From an uncultured Verrucomicrobia subdivision 3 bacterium (GTDB taxonomy: Bacteria > Verrucomicrobiota > Verrucomicrobiae > Limisphaerales > UBA11358), in assembly GCA_903921455.1 (NCBI GenBank), contig CAIXPZ010000311.1:62001-126000 (forward strand): a DNA stretch of 64,000 nt, written 5' to 3'. Positions 32,059 through 40,757 of the stretch are shown piece after piece. The notes under the pieces were generated by a model that was not told the DNA's origin, ran no database searches, and worked only from the letters and a program-made list of their open reading frames with translations. The position numbers and the translations under genes are program-made. Every line of letters starts with the position of its first letter. The stretch's first letter is position 1.

Positions 32059-33450
32059 TCAGAGCGCCAAGTGCAGGATGCCGGTCTTAAGGCAGGCCCA
32101 GACCAGGCAAAATGATACGCCCGCCGTGACCGGGATGGTGAGAATCCAGGCCCACACAATGCGCTCCACAACGCCCAGTTTCAGGGCGCTAAACCGTTTG
32201 GCGCAACCCACGCCCATGATGCTGGTGCTGATGGCGTGCGTGGTGGATACGGGCATGCCCAGCGAGCCGGTGATAGCGAGGACGGTGGCGGCCGTGGTTT
32301 CGGCGGCGAAGCCGTGGACGGGCTGAAGCTTGACCATCTTGTGGCCCATGGTCTTGATGATGCGCCAGCCGCCGGCTGCGGTGCCCGCCGCCATGGTGAG
32401 CGCGCAGAGGATGACCACCCAGTTGGGTATGCCCTGGCTTTTCACATCCGCCGGATTCGGCATGTAGCCGAATTGCAGAAAGCCGGGCAAAGCGGCCATG
32501 ATATTATCGCCAAGCGTGAGGCTGAAGGGGTCGGAACCTTCCTTGGTCACCAGAAACCCCGCCCAGGACGGCAGATCCGAAAACACCCCGGAGGTGGTGG
32601 CCGCGACGAGCGCGAGGGTGATGATGCCCATGCACTTGGTGGCGTCGTTCATGCCATGACCAAAACCCATGTAAGCCGAGCTGAACAATTGCAATTTGCC
32701 AAAGACGCGACTGACGGTCATCGGCCGCCAGTTGCGCAACAGGAAATACAATACAATCATGAAGAGAAACCCGCCGACAAAACCCAAGAGCGGCGACGTG
32801 AACATCGGAACGACCACTTTGTAGAACAGGCCGCTCTTGTCGGCGTTCGGCTTCAACACCGTTTCCACCACTGCCGCCCGGCCGCAAAAGACGACGACCT
32901 GCACTTTGTTAGTGCCCAGCAAAATCAGGTGCGTGCCATTTGTCTTCAGACAGTCGCCCAGGGCCACCATGACCTCGGTGGAAGCGGGAACCAGTTTTTT
33001 TTCCTTCTTATCTTTCACCTCGGTCCATTTGACGGCGCTCCAGATGGAAACCGGCTTGCCAGCTTTGTCCACCAGCGGTTTGACATCATCCAGGCAAACG
33101 GCATAGGCGAGTGCGGCACCGATGAGGCAGCCGACGAGCGCATGGCTGGAGCTGGAAGGCAGGCCATAATACCAGGTCAGCAGATTCCAGCCGATGGCCG
33201 CAAACAAACCGCAAACCAGAACGCCCTGAGTGATGAAATGGGCATCCACCAGCCCGCTGGAAATCGTCTTGGCCACGGCCAAACCAAAAAATGCGCCGAA
33301 CAAATTCGTGACCGCCGCCAGCAGAATGGCCTGGCGCGGCGTCAGCACCTTGGTGCCCACCACGGTGGCGATGGCATTGGCGGTGTCGTGGAAACCATTG
33401 GTGTAGGTGAAAATCAACGCCACCAAAATGACCGTGAATACCAAGAGCAT
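32059..33450 (-). CDS. pit: low-affinity inorganic phosphate transporter, PiT family
   Basis: A membrane symporter for phosphate (with metal or protons). Twelve or so helices; the two inverted family signatures are TYTNGFHDTANAIATVV near the N-terminus and FGHGMNDATKCMGIITLALVAAT in the middle. GMPVSTTHAISTSIMGVG near the C-terminus is also typical. A cytoplasmic or periplasmic loop of about 100 residues (KPVSIWSAVKWTEVKD to VFCGRAAVVETVLK) divides the halves. The start MLLVFTVILVALIF is preceded by the DUF47 gene, four bases away, so the pair is read as one operon. Arsenate also enters through PiT carriers, which fits the ars genes nearby. Confidence 0.9.
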   Translation of the reverse strand: MLLVFTVILVALIFTYTNGFHDTANAIATVVGTKVLTPRQAILLAAVTNLFGAFFGLAVAKTISSGLVDAHFITQGVLVCGLFAAIGWNLLTWYYGLPSSSSHALVGCLIGAALAYAVCLDDVKPLVDKAGKPVSIWSAVKWTEVKDKKEKKLVPASTEVMVALGDCLKTNGTHLILLGTNKVQVVVFCGRAAVVETVLKPNADKSGLFYKVVVPMFTSPLLGFVGGFLFMIVLYFLLRNWRPMTVSRVFGKLQLFSSAYMGFGHGMNDATKCMGIITLALVAATTSGVFSDLPSWAGFLVTKEGSDPFSLTLGDNIMAALPGFLQFGYMPNPADVKSQGIPNWVVILCALTMAAGTAAGGWRIIKTMGHKMVKLQPVHGFAAETTAATVLAITGSLGMPVSTTHAISTSIMGVGCAKRFSALKLGVVERIVWAWILTIPVTAGVSFCLVWACLKTGILHLAL

Positions 33451-33454
33451 GGCG

Positions 33455-34084
33455 TCAGGAGTTTTTGAGGACGATGTGCATGACCACATTGCCGGTGTCG
33501 TGGCAACGGTCAACGACCTTTTCCATCAGCTCATAGACATCGCGGATGATCATGGCGCGCAGCGGATCGAACTTGCCGGCGTAAAGATCGCGCAGCAGCT
33601 CATTCATATATTTGTCCGCCTCGCCCTCGACGTATTGCAGGCGGTCATTGAGCTGCTTGATCTTTTCCAAATCCTTCATGTCCCGGAGTTGCTTAACCAT
33701 TTCATGCACGGCATCGGTGGCCTTGGCCATCATGTCGGCCTGCTTGGAAAAATCCACACCTTCCATATGCGGGCTGGCGATCACCAGCCGCTCGGCGAGT
33801 TTTTCAGCCGCCTTGGGGATGCGATATAGTCCGCGGGCAAGGGACTCAATGTCCTCGCGCTCCAAGCCGGTAATGAAGGTTTGCACCAGTTCCACGCTGA
33901 TCTGTTCGGAAATCTTCTTTTCCTTGCGGCGCGTCAGGACGAGGTCGTCAAAATTCTGCGTGTTGCGCGGCGACTTGATCATCTCGATGACGAGGCGGAC
34001 GCTTTCGTGGGATTCCTGAGCGGCGGCTTCGAGCAGTTCCTGGAAGCGGTCGCCTTTGCTGAAGAGTTTCTGGAGTGAAAACAT
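33455..34084 (-). CDS. DUF47 (PhoU-like) phosphate transport regulator
   Basis: A 209-residue all-helical protein of the DUF47/TIGR00153 family, often called Pit accessory protein. Seen: FSKGDRFQELLEAAAQESHESV, RRKEKKISEQISVELVQTFITGLEREDIESLARGLYRIPKAAEKLAER, and DVYELMEKVVDRCHDTGNVV, with the acidic metal-binding pattern (EREDIESL). It stands directly before pit, the usual arrangement, and is transcribed away from the porin gene out of a shared control region holding two Pho-box-like sites. Confidence 0.9.
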   Translation of the reverse strand: MFSLQKLFSKGDRFQELLEAAAQESHESVRLVIEMIKSPRNTQNFDDLVLTRRKEKKISEQISVELVQTFITGLEREDIESLARGLYRIPKAAEKLAERLVIASPHMEGVDFSKQADMMAKATDAVHEMVKQLRDMKDLEKIKQLNDRLQYVEGEADKYMNELLRDLYAGKFDPLRAMIIRDVYELMEKVVDRCHDTGNVVMHIVLKNS

Positions 34085-34173
34085 AAATGATGTTTAATTT
34101 TGCTGGAGATTGGAGCCGATGACCGCACAGATTTTGCAATTTATTTAACCAAGCGCAAGCCGGGAACGCGGTC

Positions 34174-34195
34174 ATTGTCACACGATTGTAACATT
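34174..34195. promoter_or_regulatory. Pho-box-like site 1
   Basis: ATTGTCAC (34174-34181) and ATTGTAAC (34185-34192) are direct repeats with an 11-base period, the spacing of the PhoB box (CTGTCAT, then a second copy 11 bases on). It lies between the divergent DUF47-pit operon and the porin gene. Confidence 0.6.
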
Positions 34196-34206
34196 CCCGC
34201 CTTTTG

Positions 34207-34228
34207 TTTGTCACATGACTGTCACATT
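34207..34228. promoter_or_regulatory. Pho-box-like site 2
   Basis: TTGTCAC (34208-34214) and CTGTCAC (34219-34225) are direct repeats 11 bases apart; this is the best match to a PhoB box in the window. It starts 33 bases after site 1, three turns of the helix, and 50 bases before the porin ATG. Confidence 0.7.
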
Positions 34229-34256
34229 CTTTCCACGTTTTCCGACAACAAACATC

Positions 34257-35627
34257 ATGAAAACCAGCAAAACCAAAAACACGACAAAAATCGCTCTATT
34301 AGCCGGGGCTGCCGCCCTCGCCGGCCTCACCTCCCAATCGCACGCGCAGTCCTCGGACGCGCTCATTGACAAACTGGTGGACAAAGGCGTCCTGACCGTG
34401 GACGAAGCCAAAGATCTGCGCGACGAAGCGGACAAAGATTTCAAAACTGCGTTCCAAGCCAAGACCGGCATGCCGGACTATGTGACGAGCTACAAGATCG
34501 GCGGGGATTTCCGCGGACGCTTCGACCAGATCAGCGCCACCGACAACAATACGTCCATCAACCGCGCGCGTTTTCGCTACCGCCTGCGCTTTGGCATTGT
34601 GGCCAACCTACTGGACAACATGGAAGTCGGCTTTCGCCTCGGCAGCGGTGACGTTCCCAAGAACTGGAGCAACACCGGGAACCCGTTGTCGAACAACACC
34701 ACGATGACGGACAACGCCTCGAAAAAGAACATCTTCATCGACACCGCCTACGCCAAGTGGACAGCCATCAACAACGGCGACTGGCTGCTGGCGGCCACCA
34801 TTGGCAAGATGGAGAATCCGTTCAGCTTCACCCCGATGGTATTCGACAACGACCTGACACCGGAAGGCGGAGCCATCACCGGCGCCTACACCATCAATGA
34901 CCAACAAACCCTCGCCTTCACTGGCGGCGCGTTTGTCGAAGATGAAGAATCCGGCACCACCCAGGACCCGGCACTATATGGCGGCCAAGTCACGCTGAAC
35001 TCCAAGTGGACCCCTAAACTGGCCACCAGTGTCGGTGGCGGCATTCTGATGTTAGGCAGCCCGAAAAATCTCACCACGGGTAACGTGCCTTACGTCAATC
35101 AAGGCAACACGCGCAGCTCAACCGGTGTGTTACTTTACAATTACAACCCCTTCATCGCCGATGCGAGTGCGACCTATACGCTGGACAGTTTTCCGCTCTA
35201 CACCGGCGCGTTCCCGGTCAAGGTCGGTGGCGAATACATCAACAATCCGGCAGCCGGCCAGAACAACATGGGCTACTGGGTCGGAGCCACGCTCGGCAAA
35301 TCCGGCACCAAGCACACATGGGATTTATCCTACCGTTATGAGTATCTTCAATCCGACGCTTGGTATGACCAATTGGTGGACGACGACAACGGGGCTTACT
35401 ACCAACACGCGCCGGTAGCCGGGGTGGCCGGATATTTTGCCGGAACCAACATCAAGGGACATCTGGTTAAATTCAATTATTCCATCACGGACTCCCTCAC
35501 GTTCTCGCTCACCGGATATATCAACGACCTGATTGACACCACCCTCCATGTGCCGAAACAGGCTGCCGTGACCGAACCCAACAGCACCGCTGTCCATGTG
35601 ATGGCCGACCTGATGTGGAAATTCTAA
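34257..35627 (+). CDS. outer-membrane porin, probably for phosphate
   Basis: A 456-residue beta-barrel protein. MKTSKTKNTTKIALLAGAAALAGLTSQSHAQ is a Sec signal. A short helical SLH-like or periplasmic stretch (ALIDKLVDKGVLTVDEAKDLRDEADKDF) precedes the barrel (GGDFRGRFDQIS, RARFRYRLRFGIVANLLDNMEVGFRLG) and the protein ends in Phe (DLMWKF), as outer-membrane barrels do. It resembles the putative porins of Verrucomicrobiota and, in role, the OprP/OprO phosphate porins. Two Pho-box-like sites lie in its promoter and pstS follows, so phosphate uptake is the likely task. Confidence 0.8.
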   Translation: MKTSKTKNTTKIALLAGAAALAGLTSQSHAQSSDALIDKLVDKGVLTVDEAKDLRDEADKDFKTAFQAKTGMPDYVTSYKIGGDFRGRFDQISATDNNTSINRARFRYRLRFGIVANLLDNMEVGFRLGSGDVPKNWSNTGNPLSNNTTMTDNASKKNIFIDTAYAKWTAINNGDWLLAATIGKMENPFSFTPMVFDNDLTPEGGAITGAYTINDQQTLAFTGGAFVEDEESGTTQDPALYGGQVTLNSKWTPKLATSVGGGILMLGSPKNLTTGNVPYVNQGNTRSSTGVLLYNYNPFIADASATYTLDSFPLYTGAFPVKVGGEYINNPAAGQNNMGYWVGATLGKSGTKHTWDLSYRYEYLQSDAWYDQLVDDDNGAYYQHAPVAGVAGYFAGTNIKGHLVKFNYSITDSLTFSLTGYINDLIDTTLHVPKQAAVTEPNSTAVHVMADLMWKF

Positions 35628-35648
35628 ACGTCACCAAAACGTAACGAA
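35628..35648 (+). promoter_or_regulatory. Pho-box-like site 3, before pstS
   Basis: ACGTCAC (35628-35634) and ACGTAAC (35639-35645) are direct repeats 11 bases apart, 36 bases before the pstS ATG. It is weaker than the other two, but the period and place agree. Confidence 0.5.
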
Positions 35649-35680
35649 CACAATCAATCCAATTCCGTCATAATAATCGC

Positions 35681-36523
35681 ATGAAAAAAGCATTTACCAT
35701 CCTCGCCCTCGTGGCGGCCACGAGCATCTCCGCGTTGGCCGGCAACATCACCGTCAAAGGTTCCGACACCCTCGTCATCCTCGCCCAGAAATGGGCCGAG
35801 GTTTACATGGGCCAGCACGCCGACACCAAGATTCAAGTCTCCGGCGGCGGATCCGGCATCGGCTTCGCCGCGCTCCAGAGCCAGACCACGGATCTTTGCG
35901 ACGCTTCGCGCAAGGCCAAGCCCGCGGAGATCGCCAACTGCATCAAGACATTCGGCGCGCGTCCGACCGAATACAAAGTTGCACTCGACGGCTTGTCCGT
36001 CTATGTGAACCCGGAAAACACACTGAAGGAACTCACCGTCGCACAGGTCGGCGACATCTTCACCGGCAAAATCAAGAACTGGAAGGAAGTCGGCGGACCG
36101 GATGCGCCCATCACGGTTTACAGCCGCGAAAACAGCTCCGGCACCTACGAGTTCTTCAAGGAACACGTCCTCAAGGGCAAGGACTTCGCCGCCAGCGCGC
36201 AGACCATGCCCGGCACCGCCGCCATCGTGCAGGCGGTGATGAAGGACAAGAACGGCATCGGCTACGGCGGCGCGGCTTACGGCGGAAGCAGCAAGCTGCT
36301 GGCGATCAAGAAAACCGAGGTTTCTCCGGCCATTTTACCGACCGAGGAAAACGTCATCAGCGGCACCTACCCGATCTGGCGCCACCTGTTCGTCTATGTG
36401 AACCCGGCTCTGGACAAAGGTGAAGTGGCCGCCTACCTGACCTGGATCCGCAGCGACGACGGCCAAAAATACGTCAAGGACATTGGCTACTATCCGTTGC
36501 CGAAAAACCTTCGCAGCAACTGA
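35681..36523 (+). CDS. pstS: phosphate ABC transporter substrate-binding protein
   Basis: A 280-residue periplasmic protein. MKKAFTILALVAATSISALA is the Sec signal. Family blocks: ITVKGSDTLVILAQKWAEVYM, VSGGGSGIGFAALQSQTTDLCDASRKAK, the phosphate-binding YSRENSSGTYEFFKEHVL and IGYGGAAYG, then the end ISGTYPIWRHLFVYVNP. It opens the pst operon and has a Pho-box-like site upstream and a strong hairpin downstream that could set its level above that of the membrane subunits. Confidence 0.93.
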   Translation: MKKAFTILALVAATSISALAGNITVKGSDTLVILAQKWAEVYMGQHADTKIQVSGGGSGIGFAALQSQTTDLCDASRKAKPAEIANCIKTFGARPTEYKVALDGLSVYVNPENTLKELTVAQVGDIFTGKIKNWKEVGGPDAPITVYSRENSSGTYEFFKEHVLKGKDFAASAQTMPGTAAIVQAVMKDKNGIGYGGAAYGGSSKLLAIKKTEVSPAILPTEENVISGTYPIWRHLFVYVNPALDKGEVAAYLTWIRSDDGQKYVKDIGYYPLPKNLRSN

Positions 36524-36554
36524 TTTGATCGCTGTTCCTCCGACGATCATTCAC

Positions 36555-36595
36555 GCGGGCGGTGCGGATTCCATTGAGATTTCCGCGCCGCCCGC
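36555..36595 (+). promoter_or_regulatory. stable hairpin between pstS and pstC
   Basis: GCGGGCGGTGCGGA (36555-36568) pairs with TCCGCGCCGCCCGC (36582-36595) with one G-T pair, a 14-base stem. Only four T follow it, so it is more likely a partial terminator or an RNA stabiliser for pstS than a full stop. Confidence 0.6.
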
Positions 36596-36602
36596 ATAAC
36601 TT

Positions 36603-37802
36603 TTGTCCCGCTTGACCAACCGCCACCAGAACGAATCGCGCCGCAGCCACGGCTGGATGGGCATCCATCGCGGCCACAAGGCGCGGCCCGGCGAATGGCT
36701 GGCGGAGAAATTCATCTTTCTCGTCTCGCTCTCCGCCATCCTGATGGTGCTGCTGATCTTCCTCTTCGTCGCCCGCGAAGCGCTCCCGGTCTTTCTCGGC
36801 CAGACCAACACCGCACTGATCCAAAAGCCCATCCCGCCAGCGGAGATGGACAAACATTCCCCCGCCGAACTGCAAGCCTACCTCGAACTCACGCCCGAAC
36901 AGTATGCCAAAATGGACAAGGCCACGCTGCGCTCCCTGATGGACGTGAAGGTCGAAGCGCAGGACGATGTGCCCGAAGATTTCCGCAATGACCCCGACGC
37001 AAAGATCAACACGACAGAATGGCAGTACCTCGTCCGGTCGCACAAATGGAGCGGCTATGACAAGCCGGAATACATCTGGCAACCCGTAGGCCAGATCAAG
37101 AAGTTCAACATCATTCCGCTCTTCGTCGGCACGTTGAAAGTCACGCTCATCGGCCTGCTGTTTGCCGTGCCGCTCGCCGTCGGCGCGGCGATCTACGTCT
37201 CGCAGCTGGCGCGTCCGCGCGCCCGTGAAATCATCAAACCGGCCATCGAACTGCTTTCGGGCGTTCCCTCGGTGGTGGTCGGCGTCTTCGCCCTACTTGT
37301 GATGGCGACGGTGCTGCAAAGTATTTTTCACTACCAGACGCGGCTCAACGCCTTTGTCGCCGGTATCGCGCTGGGCTTCGCCGTCATCCCGGTGATTTTT
37401 TCCATCGCCGAGGACGCACTCACCAGCGTGCCACGCGCCTACACGCAGGGCGCGCTGGCGCTTGGCGCATCGCGCTGGCAGACCGCGTGGCAAATTGTTT
37501 TACCCGCCGCGTTACCCGGCGTCTTCGCCGCCGCCGTCCTGGGCTTCGGCCGCGCGATTGGCGAGACGATGATCGTGCTGATGGTCTGCTCCGCCAGCGT
37601 GATGTCGTGGAGCATCTTTGACTCGGCGCGCAGCATCACCACCACCATCGCCGCCGAAATGGCCGAGGCCGTGAACGGCGGGCCGCATTACCGCATCCTC
37701 TTCATGCTCGGCGCGCTCCTGTTCGCGGCGACATTTATCTCGAACATGATTGGCGATTTCGTCATTCACCGCTTCAAGCTGAAACTGGAGGGCAAGCGAT
37801 GA
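36603..37802 (+). CDS. pstC: phosphate ABC transporter permease PstC
   Basis: Inner-membrane subunit of the high-affinity phosphate importer. The first helix is FIFLVSLSAILMVLLIFLFVA; the permease core has TLKVTLIGLLFAVPLAVGAAIYVSQLA, ELLSGVPSVVVGVFALLVM and the EAA loop TQGALALGASRWQTAWQIVLPAALPG. The loop after helix 1 holds about 110 residues (LTPEQYAKMDKATLRSLMDV, NTTEWQYLV), longer than I expect for PstC. The start is a TTG; an ATG at 36657 (MGIHRGHKARPGEW) is a good alternative. Its stop overlaps pstA by four bases. Confidence 0.92.
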   Translation: MSRLTNRHQNESRRSHGWMGIHRGHKARPGEWLAEKFIFLVSLSAILMVLLIFLFVAREALPVFLGQTNTALIQKPIPPAEMDKHSPAELQAYLELTPEQYAKMDKATLRSLMDVKVEAQDDVPEDFRNDPDAKINTTEWQYLVRSHKWSGYDKPEYIWQPVGQIKKFNIIPLFVGTLKVTLIGLLFAVPLAVGAAIYVSQLARPRAREIIKPAIELLSGVPSVVVGVFALLVMATVLQSIFHYQTRLNAFVAGIALGFAVIPVIFSIAEDALTSVPRAYTQGALALGASRWQTAWQIVLPAALPGVFAAAVLGFGRAIGETMIVLMVCSASVMSWSIFDSARSITTTIAAEMAEAVNGGPHYRILFMLGALLFAATFISNMIGDFVIHRFKLKLEGKR

Positions 37803-38788
37803 ACACCGTCACGCCCGGCCAATATCTGCCGGAAGCCTCCAGCGACACCACGCGGATTACCCGTCACTTCCGCGCGGAGAAATTTGATTTCTGGTCCTTT
37901 TTTTTCAGCGGCCTGACGGGACTGGCGACGCTGTTCATCCTTGGCATCCTCGCGACGATTTTGCTGAACATCATCGTCAACGGCTGGAGCGCCATCTCGT
38001 GGCATTTCGTCGCAACGATTCCCAAGAAAGATTTCTTCGACGCAAACACCACCGGCGTATTGCCGATGATCGTCGGCACGGCGTTCCGCGTGATCGTGAT
38101 GACGATCTTCGTGATCCCCGTCGGCGTCATCACCGCGATTTACCTCACGGAATACGCGGCGAACACCTCCATCATCACCCGCATCATCCGCGCCGCCGTT
38201 AACAACCTCGCCGGCGTGCCATCCATCGTGTTCGGCCTGTTTGGCCTGGGCTTTTTCATCAACTTCGTCGGCAAAAACATGGACATAGTACTGCACAACA
38301 CTAACGCCGTCTGGGGCCAACCCGCACTGATATGGGCGTCGCTCACGCTGGCGGTGATGACGCTGCCGGTCGTCATCGTCGCCACGGAAGAATCCTTGAA
38401 AGCCATTCCGCCCGGCCTGCGCGAAGCCAGCCTGGCGCTTGGCGCGACGAAACTAGAAACCATTTTGAAAATTGTTTTGCCGCAGGCGCTGCCCGGGATC
38501 ATGACCGGCGGCATTCTGGCCGTCAGCCGCGCCGCCGGCGAAGTCGCACCGATCCTGTTCACCGGCGTCGCGTATTACATGGCGTCACTGCCGGGACATT
38601 TGAGCGACCAGTTCATGGATTTGGGCTACCACATTTTCGTGCTGTCCACGCAATCGCCCAACATCGAGCAGACGCGACCAATTCTTTACGCGACGGTTTT
38701 GGTTTTGCTGATGCTGACGTTCGCGCTCAACATTGTCGCCATCCTCATCCGCGCCCGCGTGCGGAAAAAACTCCGCGCCCTTGGCTGA
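37799..38788 (+). CDS. pstA: phosphate ABC transporter permease PstA
   Basis: Second permease of the Pst system, paired with PstC. Seen: FFFSGLTGLATLFILGILATILLNIIVNGWSAISWHF, the core YLTEYAANTSIITRIIRAAVNNLAGVPSIVFGLFGLGFFI and the EAA loop LREASLALGATKLETILKIVLPQALPGIMTGGILAVSRAAGEVAPILFTG. 329 residues. Starts within the pstC stop (ATGA), 21 bases before pstB. Confidence 0.95.
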   Translation: MNTVTPGQYLPEASSDTTRITRHFRAEKFDFWSFFFSGLTGLATLFILGILATILLNIIVNGWSAISWHFVATIPKKDFFDANTTGVLPMIVGTAFRVIVMTIFVIPVGVITAIYLTEYAANTSIITRIIRAAVNNLAGVPSIVFGLFGLGFFINFVGKNMDIVLHNTNAVWGQPALIWASLTLAVMTLPVVIVATEESLKAIPPGLREASLALGATKLETILKIVLPQALPGIMTGGILAVSRAAGEVAPILFTGVAYYMASLPGHLSDQFMDLGYHIFVLSTQSPNIEQTRPILYATVLVLLMLTFALNIVAILIRARVRKKLRALG

Positions 38789-38809
38789 CATAAATAATAC
38801 TTCCCCGTT

Positions 38810-39628
38810 ATGGCTGAAATTCTCATTCCAAAACTCGCGCCGCAGGAAACATCCGCCGCCAAGGCGCCCGCCGGCGCGCCCTTCATCGAGATCGAGGACG
38901 TCTCGCTGTTTTACGGCGCCAGCAAAGCGCTGAAAAACATTTCGCTCAAGTTGGAGGAGAAGGTCGTCACCGCGTTCATCGGACCGAGCGGCTGCGGTAA
39001 ATCCACCCTGCTCCGCTGCCTCAACCGCATGAACGACCTGATTGACAACGTCCGCATTGACGGCGCGATCAAGATCGGTGGCCATAACATTTACGCGCCG
39101 GACGTGGACGTGATTGAACTCCGCAAGCGAGTCGGCATGGTGTTCCAGAAGTCCAATCCGTTTCCAAAGTCCGTTTATGAAAACGTCGCTTACGGCCTGC
39201 GTCTGCACGGCATGAAAGCAAAGTCGGATTTGGATGCGCGCATCGAGGAATGTCTGCGCGCCTCGGCGTTGTGGGATGAGGTGAAAGACCGCTTGCACAG
39301 CAGTGCGCTCGGCTTGTCCGGCGGCCAGCAACAACGCCTTTGCATCGCCCGCGCCATCGCCATCAAGCCGGAGGTGATTTTGATGGACGAGCCGGCCAGC
39401 GCGCTTGATCCCATTGCCACCGCGCGCATTGAGGATTTGATTTTGGATTTGAAAAAGGAGTTCACCATCGTCATCGTGACGCACAATATGCAGCAGGCCG
39501 CGCGCATCTCCGACCAGACGGCTTTCTTTTACATAGGCGAACTGGTGGAATTCGGGCCGACGACAAAGATTTTCACCAACCCGTCGCAGAAGCGCACGGA
39601 GGATTATGTGAGCGGACGGTTCGGTTGA
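38810..39628 (+). CDS. pstB: phosphate ABC transporter ATP-binding protein
   Basis: The ATPase of the Pst importer. Walker [20 protein letters not shown] is the PstB-specific form; the Q-loop is [27 protein letters not shown], the signature [16 protein letters not shown], Walker [17 protein letters not shown] and the switch His lies in [16 protein letters not shown]. 272 residues, with 24 extra residues before the ABC domain ([20 protein letters not shown]). Confidence 0.96.
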   Translation: MAEILIPKLAPQETSAAKAPAGAPFIEIEDVSLFYGASKALKNISLKLEEKVVTAFIGPSGCGKSTLLRCLNRMNDLIDNVRIDGAIKIGGHNIYAPDVDVIELRKRVGMVFQKSNPFPKSVYENVAYGLRLHGMKAKSDLDARIEECLRASALWDEVKDRLHSSALGLSGGQQQRLCIARAIAIKPEVILMDEPASALDPIATARIEDLILDLKKEFTIVIVTHNMQQAARISDQTAFFYIGELVEFGPTTKIFTNPSQKRTEDYVSGRFG

Positions 39629-39646
39629 ACTAATTAAATTCTGACT

Positions 39647-40318
39647 ATGGAAAATCATTTTGAAACGGGCATCGCCAACCTGCGCCAGCAACTGCTGGTG
39701 ATGGCGAGCCACACCGAAAAGTCGGTCAACGACGCCCTGCAAGCGCTCATGCAACGCGACCATGACCTCGCCCTGCGCGTCAAGTCCGACGACGACGTGA
39801 TTGACCGGTGCGAGGTGGAGATCGACGAACTGGCCATCCAACTGCTCACCAAGGCGCCGCTGGCCACGAATCTCCGGCTGGTCACCGTGGCCATGAAAAT
39901 TTCGCAGGACCTCGAACGCATCGGCGACGAGGCATCCAAAATCGCCAAGCGGGCCCGCGATTTGGCGCAGGAACCGCCGGTGAAAATCCAGCTCGACCTC
40001 CCCCGCATGGCGGGTCGGGCGCTGGAAATGCTCAAAGCCGCGCTGGACGCCTTTGTCCATCACGATACCGCCGCCGCCCGCGCCGTCATTCCCCGCGACA
40101 AGGAAGTGGACGCGCTCAACAAGGAAATCCACGCCGCACTGGTGCAGCACATGGTGGAAAACCCCGATGCCATCAGCCGCTGCCTGCACTGGATGGTCGC
40201 CGCCAAGAGCCTCGAGCGCATCGCCGACCACGCCACCAACATCGCCGAGGACGTCGTCTATCTTTGCGAGGCGCAGGACATCCGCCATACCAACTTCAAG
40301 AACCAGCCAGCCGCCTGA
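39647..40318 (+). CDS. phoU: phosphate signalling protein PhoU
   Basis: PhoU links the Pst transporter to the PhoR/PhoB sensor pair and keeps the regulon off when phosphate is plentiful. The 223-residue protein is two three-helix bundles: HFETGIANLRQQLLVMASHTEKSVNDALQAL and the paired metal-binding patterns RIGDEASKIAKRA and RIADHATNIAEDVVYL. Last gene of the pst operon, 18 bases after pstB. No phoB or phoR is in the window. Confidence 0.94.
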   Translation: MENHFETGIANLRQQLLVMASHTEKSVNDALQALMQRDHDLALRVKSDDDVIDRCEVEIDELAIQLLTKAPLATNLRLVTVAMKISQDLERIGDEASKIAKRARDLAQEPPVKIQLDLPRMAGRALEMLKAALDAFVHHDTAAARAVIPRDKEVDALNKEIHAALVQHMVENPDAISRCLHWMVAAKSLERIADHATNIAEDVVYLCEAQDIRHTNFKNQPAA

Positions 40319-40363
40319 CGCGATCAAACCATTTGACCCGAGCGGCGATTGCCACCATACTTA

Positions 40364-40382
40364 ATTCGTCGTTTGACGAAAT
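40364..40382. promoter_or_regulatory. palindromic operator before arsR
   Basis: TTCGTC (40365-40370) and GACGAA (40375-40380) are perfect inverted repeats around GTTT, eight bases before the arsR ATG. Place and shape fit an ArsR operator; the length is shorter than the usual 12-2-12 form. Confidence 0.55.
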
Positions 40383-40388
40383 AACAAT

Positions 40389-40754
40389 ATGCGAGAGTTC
40401 ATGGCCATAACCAAGGCGCTATCCGATCCGAACCGGGTGCGGATGCTCCTCGCCCTGCGCAGGGGCGAACTGTGCGTCTGCCAGATCACGGAACTGTTCG
40501 GCTTTGCGCCGTCCACGGTCTCCAAGCATCTATCGATTCTGCATCACGCGCATTTGATCCGGTCGCGGAAGTCGGAGCGCTGGGTTTATTACCGTTTGCC
40601 CGAAACTGCTGCGCCGGTCGCCGTGCGCGAGGCGCTGGACTGGGTGCACAAATCGCTGGCCAAGTCGGACGAAGCCGTCAGCGATGCGAAGAACCTGAAA
40701 AGAATTTTGAACACTGATCTGGCGATCCTCTGCCGCCGCCAGAAATGCTGCTGA
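40389..40754 (+). CDS. arsR: ArsR-family arsenite-responsive repressor
   Basis: A 121-residue winged-helix repressor that leaves DNA when arsenite binds. ALSDPNRVRMLLALRRGELCVCQITELFGFAPSTVSKHLSILHHAHLIRSRKSERWVYYRL is the classic domain; ELCVCQ carries the paired cysteines that sense As(III). A terminal CC and a Cys at 117 could add a ligand. It starts eight bases after a palindrome that is probably its own operator and leads the ars operon. Confidence 0.93.
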   Translation: MREFMAITKALSDPNRVRMLLALRRGELCVCQITELFGFAPSTVSKHLSILHHAHLIRSRKSERWVYYRLPETAAPVAVREALDWVHKSLAKSDEAVSDAKNLKRILNTDLAILCRRQKCC

Positions 40755-40757
40755 TTT

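Noticed and set aside
32236..33468. 410-codon plus-strand frame opposite pit
   Set aside because: Antisense of the hydrophobic transporter; no family likeness.
38585..40327. 580-codon minus-strand frame over pstA, pstB and phoU
   Set aside because: A shadow of secure genes; no motif, no start context and no conserved fold.
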